Origin: Streptomyces avermitilis MA-4680 = NBRC 14893
Lineage (GTDB): Bacteria > Actinomycetota > Actinomycetes > Streptomycetales > Streptomycetaceae
Direction: 5' to 3'
NCBI RefSeq assembly: GCF_000009765.2
Contig: NC_003155.5
Coordinates: 4,402,001 to 4,466,000 of the forward strand
Length of the DNA: 64,000 nt
In this document: positions 28,349-37,400 of the stretch, one piece after another
Position numbering within the stretch: position 1 is the stretch's first letter
Layout of the letters: the number at the start of each line of letters is the position of its first letter
The notes under the pieces: model-generated
Seen by the model: only the letters and a program-made list of their open reading frames with translations
The model's database searches: none
What the model was told of the DNA's origin: nothing
Program-made: the position numbers and the translations under genes

Positions 28349-28834
28349 ATGTTCCAAATCAAGCGCTTTGGGTCCGCAGTCGCGACGGCCGCGGCCCTGG
28401 CATCTCTGTCTATGGCTATCGCCCCCGTGGCCGTCGCCGCCACGGTCCCGCAGCCCAGCACGTCAGTCGCGCAGGGGGTCAAGGGCCCGAAGCCCCCGAC
28501 GCCCCCGACCGTCTGTGCCGCTCTGAGCGGTCAGCTCTCCACGCAGCTGCAGGCCGCCGCGACGGCGCTGGCCGCCACGCCGCCCGACGTCCCCGCGGCC
28601 CAGGCGGCGATCGCCGCGGCCCAGGTCACCGTCGCACAGCTCCGTGCCAACGGGTGCCTCCCGGCGGCGCCTCCGACGCCGCCCACCTGCGCGGCGCTCA
28701 CCCTGCAACTGCAGGCGCAGCTCCAGGTCCTTGCCGCCGCGCTGGCGGCCAACCCGCAGGACCCGGCCGCCATCACCGCGGCGTTCAACGCGGTGGTCGC
28801 CACCGCTGCGCAGCTCGCTGCCGTTTGTGTGTGA
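28349..28834 (+). CDS. Small secreted protein with an internal duplication and four cysteines
   Basis: 161 residues from ATG at 28349, with AAAGG 6-10 nt upstream. Residues 1-31 are a Sec signal peptide (basic KR, Ala-rich core, cleavage after AVA). The mature part has two repeats, each starting PPTPPT. Cysteines 56 and 103 bound the first repeat, and 114 and 160 bound the second, with Ala/Gln-rich helix between. Two disulfide-closed helical hairpins are the likely structure. No family is recognised; it is not a chaplin by composition. Confidence 0.75.
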   Translation: MFQIKRFGSAVATAAALASLSMAIAPVAVAATVPQPSTSVAQGVKGPKPPTPPTVCAALSGQLSTQLQAAATALAATPPDVPAAQAAIAAAQVTVAQLRANGCLPAAPPTPPTCAALTLQLQAQLQVLAAALAANPQDPAAITAAFNAVVATAAQLAAVCV

Positions 28835-28979
28835 CCGGCTAGTTCACCGCGCCCTGTGCCGGTGACTTCCCAACACGCCTGACAATGTCGTCCGAGCGTG
28901 TGGCGTTGGGTTCGGCGGTTCTTCACCGTCGGACCCAACGCTTCTTGGGTACCAGCCCCGAGAACTCGGCCAACTCGCC

Positions 28980-29705
28980 TCACCCCCGGCCTGGTTGCTC
29001 CGCAGGCCGAGAATCCTCCGCACTCCCGGGCCCCGCCGCCACCGGCCCCGCCCGGTCCAGCAGCCCGGTACGCGCCGCGAGCGCCGCCGCCTCCAGCCTC
29101 GACCCCACCCCCAGTTTCATCAGCACCCGCTGCACATGGGTGCGGGCCGTGCTCGGGGCTATGCCCATGCCGGCCGCGATCAGCCGGGTGTCCTCGCCGT
29201 CGGCCACCCGCACCAGGACCTCCACCTCGCGCGGCGTCAGCATCTGGAGCAGACGCTGACCTTCGTCGTCGGGCTGGGCGGCCGGGTTGAGCAGCTCGCT
29301 GAAGGCGCCCTGGAGCAGCTGTGGCGCCACGGCGGCCTCCCCGGACCGCGCTTTCATGATGGCGCGCTCGACGCCTTCTATCCGTTCGTCGTGCCGTACG
29401 TAACCGGAGGCGCCGGCGGCGAAGGCCGCCGCGATCCCACGCGGATTCGGCACCGGCCCCAGCACCAGAACCGCCACCTGCGGACGCTCCCGCTTGATCT
29501 TCACCACCGGGTCGAAGATGCCCGGCTCGTCCGGTGTCGCCGTACCGAGCAGGCACACCTCCGGCGCCCTGGTGATCACCAGCTCCGCCGCGCCCGCGGC
29601 GGGCGCGGCCGCGGCGAGCACGCGGTGCCCGCGCAGCTTCAGAGCCGAGGCCAGCGCCTCGGCGAGCAATCGGTGGTCGTCGACCACCATCAGCCGCACT
29701 CCCAT
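28980..29705 (-). CDS. LuxR-type response regulator with a degenerate receiver
   Basis: 241 residues from ATG at 29705, with GGGGGG 8-9 nt upstream. The receiver starts normally (RLMVVDDHRLLAEAL, Asp9/Asp10). At the phospho-acceptor position the sequence is VCLLGTATPDE, Gly54 in place of Asp, and the conserved Lys after AGASGYV is replaced (RHDE). The LuxR HTH is intact (LTPREVEVLVRVADGEDTRLIAAGMGIAPSTARTHVQRVLMKLGVGS). It should act without phosphorylation. It is orphan, with a Pro/Gly tail at the C-terminus. Confidence 0.85.
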   Translation of the reverse strand: MGVRLMVVDDHRLLAEALASALKLRGHRVLAAAAPAAGAAELVITRAPEVCLLGTATPDEPGIFDPVVKIKRERPQVAVLVLGPVPNPRGIAAAFAAGASGYVRHDERIEGVERAIMKARSGEAAVAPQLLQGAFSELLNPAAQPDDEGQRLLQMLTPREVEVLVRVADGEDTRLIAAGMGIAPSTARTHVQRVLMKLGVGSRLEAAALAARTGLLDRAGPVAAGPGSAEDSRPAEQPGRG

Positions 29706-29902
29706 CGAGCAACCCCCCAGTCCCCCCAGTGAATGCCCGCTTCGGATGCCCACTGGTCCCCTCGGACAGGAGCCCCCCCGGCACCCCCCGCCCTCCATGC
29801 CCCCGGAAGCTACACGCTTGTTCGACGTCGCGCTTCCCCTACTGGTGAGAAGTGCCCCGGATTACCGAAATCCCTCCCATTCGCGCGTGTTGAGGGGTAC
29901 GT

Positions 29903-29937
29903 GAAAGGCCCCGCCCTGAACAGGGACGGGGCCTTTC
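29903..29937 (-). terminator. Terminator of the beta-propeller protein gene
   Basis: GAAAGGCCCCG-CCCTG pairs with CAGGG-A-CGGGGCCTTTC, a long stem with one bulge, 19 bp after the stop of the gene at 29956-31857. Confidence 0.8.
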
Positions 29938-29955
29938 GAACGACCGCGTTCTCGG

Positions 29956-31857
29956 CTACTTGGCGCCGAAGCCCAGGGCCGCGTACTCCTTTTGGTCGGT
30001 CGAGTACGGCTTGCTGACCAGATCCTTGCCCATGAAGAGGCGGCCGTCCGTGTAGAGCAGTTCGGACGACTTCGGCACCATGCTGCTGATGGCGCTGCGC
30101 ACGGCGTCGGTGGACGGGGTCTCCAGGAGCTTGGTCTCCTTCAGGGACGTGCCGTTCACCGAGACGACCTGGGAACCCTTGTTGTACGGTCCGTCCTTGT
30201 ACGCGATGACGTTCCCGCCGTCCATGCGGATCGGGAAGATCTCGTAGTCGTCGCCCGCGTCGATCTTGTCGCCGGCGGTCTTGCCGGTGGCCAGCGAGAA
30301 CGTGACGATCTCGTTGGTCCGGCTGCCCTGGGCCGTGCCGTCGTGCTCCTTGGTCGGGACGTACAGCTTGTCGTTGCCGACCGTGATCGCGTGGCAGTCG
30401 TGGACGTCGCCGACACCGCAGTCGTGCTCGTACTTGCCGTCCGCGAGCGTGATCTTCGTGCGCAGCTTGCCGCTGTCGTCGAGGGAGAAGACGTCGGTGA
30501 CGCCGGAGGCGGTGACGTCACCCGAGTCGACGCCGAAGACGACCGGCTTGCTGGAGATCACCTTGGCGTTGTCGATGCCGGTGGGGAGCTTGTAACTCCA
30601 CTTCACGTTGCCCGACTTCGGGTCGAGGAGCTGGACCTCGTACTTCTCGTCGCCGTACTCGCCGCACTTGCGCACCGCGACGAGCTGCTCGCCGCCCGCG
30701 TAGCCGAGGTCCTGGCAGCCGCTGGCCTTCGGCTGCCACAGGACCTTGCCGGACGACAGGTCGAAGGCGGCGCCGCCGTACAGGCCGCCGACCCCGACGG
30801 TGCCGCCGGAGAGGGTGACCTCCTCGAACGCGACCTTGGCGTCGCCGACGGACACGTTCTTGGTCCACAGCTTCTTGCCGGTGGCCACCTCGAACGCGGT
30901 GACCTCGCTGCACGGCTTGCGGTCGCTGCTGCCGGCGCGCTTGCCCGACTCGGTGACGACCGCGGCGATGCCGGAGGCGGAGATCTCCGGCGAGGCGGCA
31001 CAGGTCTGGCCGGTCAGCGGCAGCGTCCACTTGCTCGAGCCGGAGTCCGCGTCGTATCCGACGATCTTGGCGACGCCGGCCTTCGCGTAGACGGAGTCGG
31101 TGAGCCAGGAGCCGCTGACGCTGTCGATCTCCTGCTTGTCGGTGATCGTCGGCGCGGGCACCTGGAAGAGGACCTTGGCGCTGGGGTCGGCCGGCGCCTT
31201 CTCCTTGGCTTCGCCGCTGGAGGTGTCGGTGCCGCCCGAGGTGGCGTCGTCGTCCTTGCCGCCGCTGCCGCCACTGCCGCCGGTCGTGCCGGAGGAGTTG
31301 TTCTTGCTGTCGTCGCCGCCGGTGGCGGAGTACATGTACACACCGCCGCCCACGATCAGTGCGATGGCCGCGACCGCCGCGACGATGATCCAGGTCGTGG
31401 CGCCGGGCCCCTTCCGCCCGCCCTGCGGGGGCTGAGGCTGCATCGGCACGGTCGGCGGCTGGTAGCCGTACTGCGGCTGCTGGCCCGGGTAGCCGTAACC
31501 GGACGGTGCGGGTCCGGGCGCCTGCGGGTAGCCGTAACCGGGCCCCTGCGGGGCGGGCGGCGGCGTCTGCGGGTAGCCGTAGCCCGGACCCTGCGGGGCC
31601 TGCGGCGGCGCCTGCGGATACCCGTAACCGGAACCCTGCGGGGGCTGCGGTGGGCCCTGCGGGGGCTGCGGCGGAGCCTGGGGCGGGCCCTGCGGGGGCG
31701 GCGGAGTCTGGGGCGGGCCCTGCGGGGGCGGCGTGGGCGCGCCGAAACCGCCCGGCGGGGGGGCCTGGGGCGCGCCGAAACCGCCCGGCGGCGGGTCCTG
31801 GGGCGCGCCGAAACCGCCCGACGGAGGCTGGCTGGGGGGCGGGGGCGGCTGGCTCAT
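29956..31857 (-). CDS. Membrane-anchored PQQ-like beta-propeller protein with Pro/Gly/Tyr-rich N-terminus (copy 1)
   Basis: 633 residues from ATG at 31857. The first 140 residues are a cytoplasmic tail of GFGAPQ and GYGYPQ repeats, rich in Pro, Gln, Gly and Tyr. A single helix follows (TTWIIVAAVAAIALIVGGGVY), then a Ser/Gly/Asp linker, then about 400 residues of beta-propeller repeats of the PQQ-like type (for example KLWTKNVSVGDAKVAF, LDPKSGNVKWSYKL). The propeller faces outside. Its function is unknown. The gene at 31916-33787, 58 bp upstream in the same direction, is a paralogue, so this pair arose by duplication and is probably one operon. Confidence 0.85.
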   Translation of the reverse strand: MSQPPPPPSQPPSGGFGAPQDPPPGGFGAPQAPPPGGFGAPTPPPQGPPQTPPPPQGPPQAPPQPPQGPPQPPQGSGYGYPQAPPQAPQGPGYGYPQTPPPAPQGPGYGYPQAPGPAPSGYGYPGQQPQYGYQPPTVPMQPQPPQGGRKGPGATTWIIVAAVAAIALIVGGGVYMYSATGGDDSKNNSSGTTGGSGGSGGKDDDATSGGTDTSSGEAKEKAPADPSAKVLFQVPAPTITDKQEIDSVSGSWLTDSVYAKAGVAKIVGYDADSGSSKWTLPLTGQTCAASPEISASGIAAVVTESGKRAGSSDRKPCSEVTAFEVATGKKLWTKNVSVGDAKVAFEEVTLSGGTVGVGGLYGGAAFDLSSGKVLWQPKASGCQDLGYAGGEQLVAVRKCGEYGDEKYEVQLLDPKSGNVKWSYKLPTGIDNAKVISSKPVVFGVDSGDVTASGVTDVFSLDDSGKLRTKITLADGKYEHDCGVGDVHDCHAITVGNDKLYVPTKEHDGTAQGSRTNEIVTFSLATGKTAGDKIDAGDDYEIFPIRMDGGNVIAYKDGPYNKGSQVVSVNGTSLKETKLLETPSTDAVRSAISSMVPKSSELLYTDGRLFMGKDLVSKPYSTDQKEYAALGFGAK

Positions 31858-31915
31858 GACGTGGGTACCTCGGAGTGCGAAGGGGCGGTGGGCCGGGACG
31901 TGAGAAGGAGCTCGA

Positions 31916-33787
31916 TCACTTGCCGTAGGCCAGCATCAGCTTCTCCTTGGACTCGTTGCTGCCCGTCAGCCGGGTCGTGGAGAGGTAGAAGCGGCCGTCC
32001 ACCCAGTCGAGGGCCTTCGAGTAGAAGCCGCTCTCGATCTGCGCGGTGCCCTGCGGGTTCTGGAGCAGCTTGGCCGGCTTGTGGCTGCTGCCGGCCGTCG
32101 GGATGGAGACGACCTGGCCGCCCGCGTCGTACGACGGCTCGACGTACGCGATCAGGTGGGTGCCGTCCATCTTCAGCGGCAGCATCGACTCGTCCGCCGG
32201 GGACTTGACGCGCCACTTCTCCTTGCCGGTCTCCAGGCTGACCGCGACGACCTCGTTGGCGCCGGTCTTCGCCTCGGTCGGCAGGTAGAGCGTGTTGGCG
32301 TCGGCCGCGACACCGGTGCAGCCCTGGAGGTCACGGTCGAGGATGGCCCAGCCGCACTGCGGGGCGAAGGACTCGTCGACGTCGACCTGGGAGCGCAGCG
32401 TGCCGTCGTTCTTCAGCGTGGAGACGTTCCACTGCTTCTTGTCCTCGTTGGTGAGGTAGAGGACGACGGGGGCGACGGAGTACGTGCGCGCGACGGTCCA
32501 GCCCTTGGGGATCTTCTTGGTCCACCTGGCCTTGCCGGTCGCCGGGTCCAGTTCCTGCACCTCGTCGTGCTCGGTGCCGGTGCCGGCCGCGCAGGAGGCG
32601 ACGGAGATCATCTTGGCGCCGCCGGCGAACGCGGTGGGGAAGCAGGCGGTGCCGTACTTCTTCTTGTCCCAGCGCTTCTTGCCGGTGGCGACGTCGTACG
32701 CGGTGCCCGACTGCGAACGGCCCACCAGCAGCGTGTCACCGGTGATGGTCAGGCTGACGTTGAAGGTGCTGTCGAAGAGAGCGCCCTCGGCGATCTCGCC
32801 CTTCCAGCCCTTCTTGCCGGTGTCGAGGTCGATCTGCTGGAGCTGGTTGCACTTGGCGTTGTCGCTGACGCCGCTCATGTAGGCGACGACGATCTTGTCG
32901 TCGGCCGTCTTCTGCTGGGTGACCGAGCAGATCTTCTGCGGGAAGGTGATCGGGTCCCAGGCCGGGTTCCCGTTGCCGACGTTGTACGCGAAGACCTGCT
33001 TGTACGCGGCCTTCACCGCCGTCTTGCCGGTGATCCACATGCCGGGGGCGTCGGCGCCGGAACCGGGCGCGTCGGGCGCCTCCTTGTACCAGAGCACCTT
33101 CGACTCGCCCGCCTGGCGGCCTTCGTTGAGGTTCTCGGGGTCCGCGCCGCCGTCGCCGCTGCCGTCGCCGGGGTTGACCGGATCGTCGGAGGCGGAGGTC
33201 TTGCCGCCCTTGCTCTTCTCGCTCTTCTCGGCCACGGGCTTCTTGTCGTCGCTCCCGCCCTCGGAGGTGACGGCCCACACGGTGCCGCCGACGAGCAGCG
33301 CGGCGGCGACGGCGGCCGCGATGAGCACCGCCGGCCTGCCCTTGAAGGGGTTCTTGGAACCCCCGCCGGGCGGCGGGGTGGGCGCGCCGGGGAACTGCGG
33401 CGGCTGCTGCGGGTAGCCGTAGCCGGGCTGCTGCTGGGGATAGCCGTAACCAGGCTGCGGGGCGCCGTAGGGGCCGGGCTGCTGGGCGTACGGCCCCGGC
33501 TGCTGGGGCTGCCCGTAGGGTCCCGGCTGGCCCGGCTGGCCCGGCTGCTGGGGCTGCCCGTACGGGCCGGGCTGCTGGGGATAGCCGTAGCCGGGCTGCG
33601 GCGGAGGCGGCGACTGCGGCGGAGGCGGCGGCGTCTGCGGTGGCTGGGCGGGCGGCGGGGGCGTGCCCTGCCGTGGTTCCTGTCTCGGGTCCTGACGCGG
33701 GTCCTGCGGGCCGCCGAAGCCTACGGTCGGCTGGTCCTGCGGTGCCCCGAAGCCGCCCTGCGGCGGCTGGTTGGGCGGCTGAGTCAT
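31916..33787 (-). CDS. Membrane-anchored PQQ-like beta-propeller protein (copy 2)
   Basis: 623 residues from ATG at 33787. Same plan as its downstream neighbour: N-terminal GFGAPQ and GYGYPQQ repeats (about 150 residues), one helix (AVLIAAAVAAALLVGGTVWAV), a charged linker, then a propeller with repeats such as TGKKGWKGEIAEGALF, TGKKRWDKKKYG and TGKARWTKKIPKGW. The predicted outward propeller may bind a ligand or partner protein, but nothing in the sequence names it. The Tyr/Pro/Gln tail resembles tails of Streptomyces membrane proteins that interact in the cytoplasm. Confidence 0.85.
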   Translation of the reverse strand: MTQPPNQPPQGGFGAPQDQPTVGFGGPQDPRQDPRQEPRQGTPPPPAQPPQTPPPPPQSPPPPQPGYGYPQQPGPYGQPQQPGQPGQPGPYGQPQQPGPYAQQPGPYGAPQPGYGYPQQQPGYGYPQQPPQFPGAPTPPPGGGSKNPFKGRPAVLIAAAVAAALLVGGTVWAVTSEGGSDDKKPVAEKSEKSKGGKTSASDDPVNPGDGSGDGGADPENLNEGRQAGESKVLWYKEAPDAPGSGADAPGMWITGKTAVKAAYKQVFAYNVGNGNPAWDPITFPQKICSVTQQKTADDKIVVAYMSGVSDNAKCNQLQQIDLDTGKKGWKGEIAEGALFDSTFNVSLTITGDTLLVGRSQSGTAYDVATGKKRWDKKKYGTACFPTAFAGGAKMISVASCAAGTGTEHDEVQELDPATGKARWTKKIPKGWTVARTYSVAPVVLYLTNEDKKQWNVSTLKNDGTLRSQVDVDESFAPQCGWAILDRDLQGCTGVAADANTLYLPTEAKTGANEVVAVSLETGKEKWRVKSPADESMLPLKMDGTHLIAYVEPSYDAGGQVVSIPTAGSSHKPAKLLQNPQGTAQIESGFYSKALDWVDGRFYLSTTRLTGSNESKEKLMLAYGK

Positions 33788-34010
33788 CAGCGCTCCCCCT
33801 CATTCACTGATTTTCGCCACCCGCGGTACTCGCTCGGAGTGGTTCTCAGACTGTTCTCAGACGGCCCTTTGTATCACTCTGCGACCCTCGAACACCGGGC
33901 TGGTACATCCCCTGTTCCCAAGGGAGGACCGGCCCGTGATGCCCTCGTTACGCGCCTTCACGCGCCCTTCACGCCGTCTGCGCGCTGCTCGCCGTACGCC
34001 CCCGCGCCGC

Positions 34011-35816
34011 TCAGGCGTCCTCTGCGAGTTCCAGCCAGCGCAGCTCCAGTTCCTCGCGCTCGCCGGCCAACTCCCGCAGTTCCGCGTCCAGTTTCGCCAC
34101 CTTCTCGAAGTCCGTGGCGTTGTCGGCGATCTGGGTGTGCAGCTTGGTTTCCCGCTCGGAGATCTTGTCCAGCTGCCGCTCGATCTTCTGGAGTTCCTTC
34201 TTGGCGGCACGGGCGTCCGCGGCCGAAGTGGCCTTGGCGGGAGCGGGCGCCGCGGCGAGTACGGCGGCAGCGGCGACCTCCTCCATGCGGTGCCGTCGCT
34301 CCAGGTACTCGTCGATCCCGCGGGGCAGCATCCGCAACGTGGCGTCGCCGAGGAGCGCGTACACCTTGTCGGTGGTCCGCTCGACGAAGAACCGGTCGTG
34401 GGAGATGACGACCATCGAGCCGGGCCAGCCGTCGAGGAGGTCTTCCAGCTGGGTGAGCGTCTCGATGTCGAGGTCGTTGGTCGGTTCGTCGAGGAAGAGC
34501 ACGTTGGGCTCGTCCATCAGCAGCCGCAGCAGCTGGAGCCGGCGCCGCTCACCACCGGACAGGTCCCCCACCGGCGTCCACTGCTTCTCCTTGTTGAAGC
34601 CGAAGGTCTCGCACAGCTGTCCGGCGGTCAGCTCGCGGCCCTTGCCGAGATCGACGCGGTCACGGACCTGCTGCACGGCCTGCAACACCCGCAGGGCCGG
34701 GTCGAGTTCGGCGACCTCCTGGGAGAGATAGGCGAGCTTGACGGTCTTGCCGGTGCTGATCCGTCCGGCCGCGGGCTGCTTCTCGCCCTCGCTGCGGGCG
34801 GCCTCGGCCATGGCGCGCAGCAGCGAGGTCTTGCCCGCCCCGTTCACGCCCACCAGGCCGACGCGGTCACCGGGGCCGAGCTGCCAGGTCAGATGCTTGA
34901 GCAGCACCTTGGGCCCGGCCTGGACGGTCACGTCCTTCAGGTCGAAGACGGTCTTGCCGAGCCGCGACGAGGCGAACTTCATCAGCTCGCTGCTGTCGCG
35001 GGGCGGCGGGACGTCGGCGATCAGCTCGTTGGCGGCCTCGACGCGGAAGCGCGGCTTGGACGTACGGGCGGGCGCGCCGCGCCGCAGCCACGCCAACTCC
35101 TTGCGCACCAGGTTCTGCCGCTTGACCTCCTCGGTCGCGGCGATGCGCTCCCGCTCGGCGCGCGCGAAGACGTAGTCGGAGTAGCCGCCCTCGTACTCGT
35201 ACACGTCGCCCTTCTGCACGTCCCACATGCGCGTGCAGACCTGGTCGAGGAACCAGCGGTCGTGGGTGACGCACACGAGCGCGGACCGCCGCTCGCGCAG
35301 GTGGTTCGCCAGCCAGGCGATGCCCTCGACGTCCAGGTGGTTCGTGGGCTCGTCGAGGATGATCAGGTCCTGCTCCTCGATGAGCAGCTTGGCCAGCGCG
35401 ATGCGGCGCCGCTCACCACCGGAGAGCGGACCGATCACCGTGTCCAGGCCCTGCGGGAAGCCTGGCAGGTCGAGGCCGCCGAACAGGCCGGTGAGTACGT
35501 CCCGGATCTTCGCGTTGCCGGCCCACTCGTGGTCTTCCATGTCCCGGATGACCTCGTGCCGGACGGTCGCCTCGGGGTCCAGCGAGTCGTGCTGGGTGAG
35601 CACGCCGATGTGCAGCCCGCCGGAGTGGGTGACGCGCCCGGTGTCGGCCTCCTCCAGCTTGGCGAGCATCCGGATCAGCGTGGTCTTGCCGTCGCCGTTG
35701 CGCCCCACCACTCCGATCCGGTCCCCTTCGGACACGCCGAGGGAGACGCCGTCGAGCAGGGCACGGGTGCCGTACACCTTGCTGACGGCCTCGACATTGA
35801 CCAGATTGACGGCCAT
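34011..35816 (-). CDS. ABC-F family ATPase (Uup-like)
   Basis: 601 residues from ATG at 35816, with GGAGAG just upstream. Two ABC cassettes with no membrane domain: Walker A GRNGDGKTT (near residue 40) and GVNGAGKTS, signature LSGGERRR twice, and Walker B ILDEPTNHLD and FLDEPTNDLD. The linker between them is the Arg/Lys-rich helical arm that reaches the ribosome in ABC-F proteins. The C-terminal end is a coiled coil (ELQKIERQLDKISERETKL). Translation-linked ATPase activity is the family role; antibiotic resistance is possible but not indicated. Confidence 0.92.
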   Translation of the reverse strand: MAVNLVNVEAVSKVYGTRALLDGVSLGVSEGDRIGVVGRNGDGKTTLIRMLAKLEEADTGRVTHSGGLHIGVLTQHDSLDPEATVRHEVIRDMEDHEWAGNAKIRDVLTGLFGGLDLPGFPQGLDTVIGPLSGGERRRIALAKLLIEEQDLIILDEPTNHLDVEGIAWLANHLRERRSALVCVTHDRWFLDQVCTRMWDVQKGDVYEYEGGYSDYVFARAERERIAATEEVKRQNLVRKELAWLRRGAPARTSKPRFRVEAANELIADVPPPRDSSELMKFASSRLGKTVFDLKDVTVQAGPKVLLKHLTWQLGPGDRVGLVGVNGAGKTSLLRAMAEAARSEGEKQPAAGRISTGKTVKLAYLSQEVAELDPALRVLQAVQQVRDRVDLGKGRELTAGQLCETFGFNKEKQWTPVGDLSGGERRRLQLLRLLMDEPNVLFLDEPTNDLDIETLTQLEDLLDGWPGSMVVISHDRFFVERTTDKVYALLGDATLRMLPRGIDEYLERRHRMEEVAAAAVLAAAPAPAKATSAADARAAKKELQKIERQLDKISERETKLHTQIADNATDFEKVAKLDAELRELAGEREELELRWLELAEDA

Positions 35817-35911
35817 TTCTCTCCTGACAAGGGGGACGATCGACCCTCCAGGGTAGCCGCCCGGCCGACACCGGGTGCCGGGGAGACGTAGACATGGGCA
35901 CGTCCGCATAT

Positions 35912-37246
35912 TCATGCACCGCGAGGTCTTCTCCGGCCCGACCGTTCGACCAGGAGCCATCCGGCCAGGGTCATCAGCACGGCGGCGGGGGCGGTCACCC
36001 GGACGGCGACCAGTACCGCCGAACGCCCCTCCAGCAGCCCTCCGAAGCCGACCATCGACAGCCCGAGGACCCCGAACAGACAGAGGGTGACGCCGAACGC
36101 GGCAGCGGGTCCCGCATACGCGCGCGGCGCACTCGGCTCCCGTACCCCCGAGGGTTTTTCGAAGGCGCGGAAGGCGGCCACCAGCACCGCGGTGAGCAGC
36201 GCGGCGACCATGATCCGAAATGGTACCTGTACCCACCACGCACCTGTGCCGGGCGCCGGCAGTCGCACGTCGGCGGCGAGCAGCGCCCCGTACACGCCGA
36301 GCATCGCGGTGAGGTGCCACAGGAAGGCGGTCATCGAGATCCCGTTGGCGGCGACCACGGTCCGCCACACCCGCGGCCGGTCCAGCCACCGCGTCGCGGG
36401 GGCGCGCATCAGCTCCACCGCGCCGACCAGCCACAGCCCGTGGCAGAGCAGCGCGAAGCTGGGCGGCGCCATGTTGGAGATCTTCTCCCCGGGCATCCCG
36501 ACCATGGACAGCGGATACGGCCCGTACGCCACCAGCAGCGCGGCCCCCGCGAGCCCGGCGCCGGCGAGGACGTACGGCCTGCCCGGCTTCCCGTCCGCGC
36601 GCAGGAATCCGAGCTGGTGGACGGCGAGCCAGACGAAGGCGAAGTTGAGGAACTCGACGTACGGCACACCGAGGGCGAACCGCAGCACGTCCACCGTCCC
36701 CGCCGCCGCGACGAGCCCGCCGAACGCGCCCCACCCGTACCGCTCATGGAGCCTGAGCAGGGGCGGCGTGAAGGCGACCATGGCGAGATAGATCCCGATG
36801 AACCAGAGCGGCTGGGCGACGAGCCGCAGCGACACGTCGAGCAACCCACCGCCGCTGCCCGCCAGTTGGAGGCCGAGCGCCGCCGCGCCCCACACCCCGA
36901 TGAAGACGACGGTCGGCCGCAGCAGCCGCTGGAGCCGGGCGCGCAGGAACGCCGAGTAGACGGACGTGTCGGGGGTCTTCCGGCTGAGCGAGCGGTAGGA
37001 GAGGGCGTGCGAGAAGCCGCCGACGAAGAAGAACACCGGCATGATCTGCAGGGCCCAGGTGAGGAGTTGGAGCCGGGGCTCGACGGCGAGCAGATTGCCG
37101 ACCCGCACCCGCCCGTCCGTCCCGACGTCCACGGCCGCCATCAGCCAGTGGCCGAGGACGACCGTGCCGAGCGAGGCGACCCGCAGCAGGTCGACGTAGC
37201 GGTCGCGGGAGGCCGGGGTGGCCGCGGCAAGGTCGCTTGGTCTCAT
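35912..37246 (-). CDS. Acyltransferase 3 (OafA/OatA-like) membrane protein
   Basis: 444 residues from ATG at 37246. It has about ten membrane helices. The N-terminal motif RDRYVDLLRVASLGTVVLGHW holds the catalytic-type His, and IMPVFFFVGGFSHALSY matches the second conserved block of this family, which O-acylates sugars or peptidoglycan. There is no extra periplasmic domain. The substrate is unknown. Between it and the ABC-F gene lie 95 bp; the short spacing does not prove an operon. Confidence 0.85.
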   Translation of the reverse strand: MRPSDLAAATPASRDRYVDLLRVASLGTVVLGHWLMAAVDVGTDGRVRVGNLLAVEPRLQLLTWALQIMPVFFFVGGFSHALSYRSLSRKTPDTSVYSAFLRARLQRLLRPTVVFIGVWGAAALGLQLAGSGGGLLDVSLRLVAQPLWFIGIYLAMVAFTPPLLRLHERYGWGAFGGLVAAAGTVDVLRFALGVPYVEFLNFAFVWLAVHQLGFLRADGKPGRPYVLAGAGLAGAALLVAYGPYPLSMVGMPGEKISNMAPPSFALLCHGLWLVGAVELMRAPATRWLDRPRVWRTVVAANGISMTAFLWHLTAMLGVYGALLAADVRLPAPGTGAWWVQVPFRIMVAALLTAVLVAAFRAFEKPSGVREPSAPRAYAGPAAAFGVTLCLFGVLGLSMVGFGGLLEGRSAVLVAVRVTAPAAVLMTLAGWLLVERSGRRRPRGA

Positions 37247-37329
37247 ACGAGTACGGTCGCGCCGACGGGTCGCGGGGCGTCAGCGCGCTCGTACTCAACT
37301 CGCCCCTGAGTACGTCTCCTTGTACGCCT

Positions 37330-37365
37330 TCATGGGCGTCCTCATGGGCGTCCTCATGGGCGTTT
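37330..37365. repeat. Three tandem 12-bp units upstream of the acyltransferase
   Basis: TCATGGGCGTCC is repeated at 37330-37341 and 37342-37353, with a third diverged copy at 37354-37365. It sits in the 154-bp gap between ispE and the acyltransferase gene. Confidence 0.8.
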
Positions 37366-37400
37366 CCGCGAGCGTCTCCTTGTGTGTCCCCTCGGGCGTC

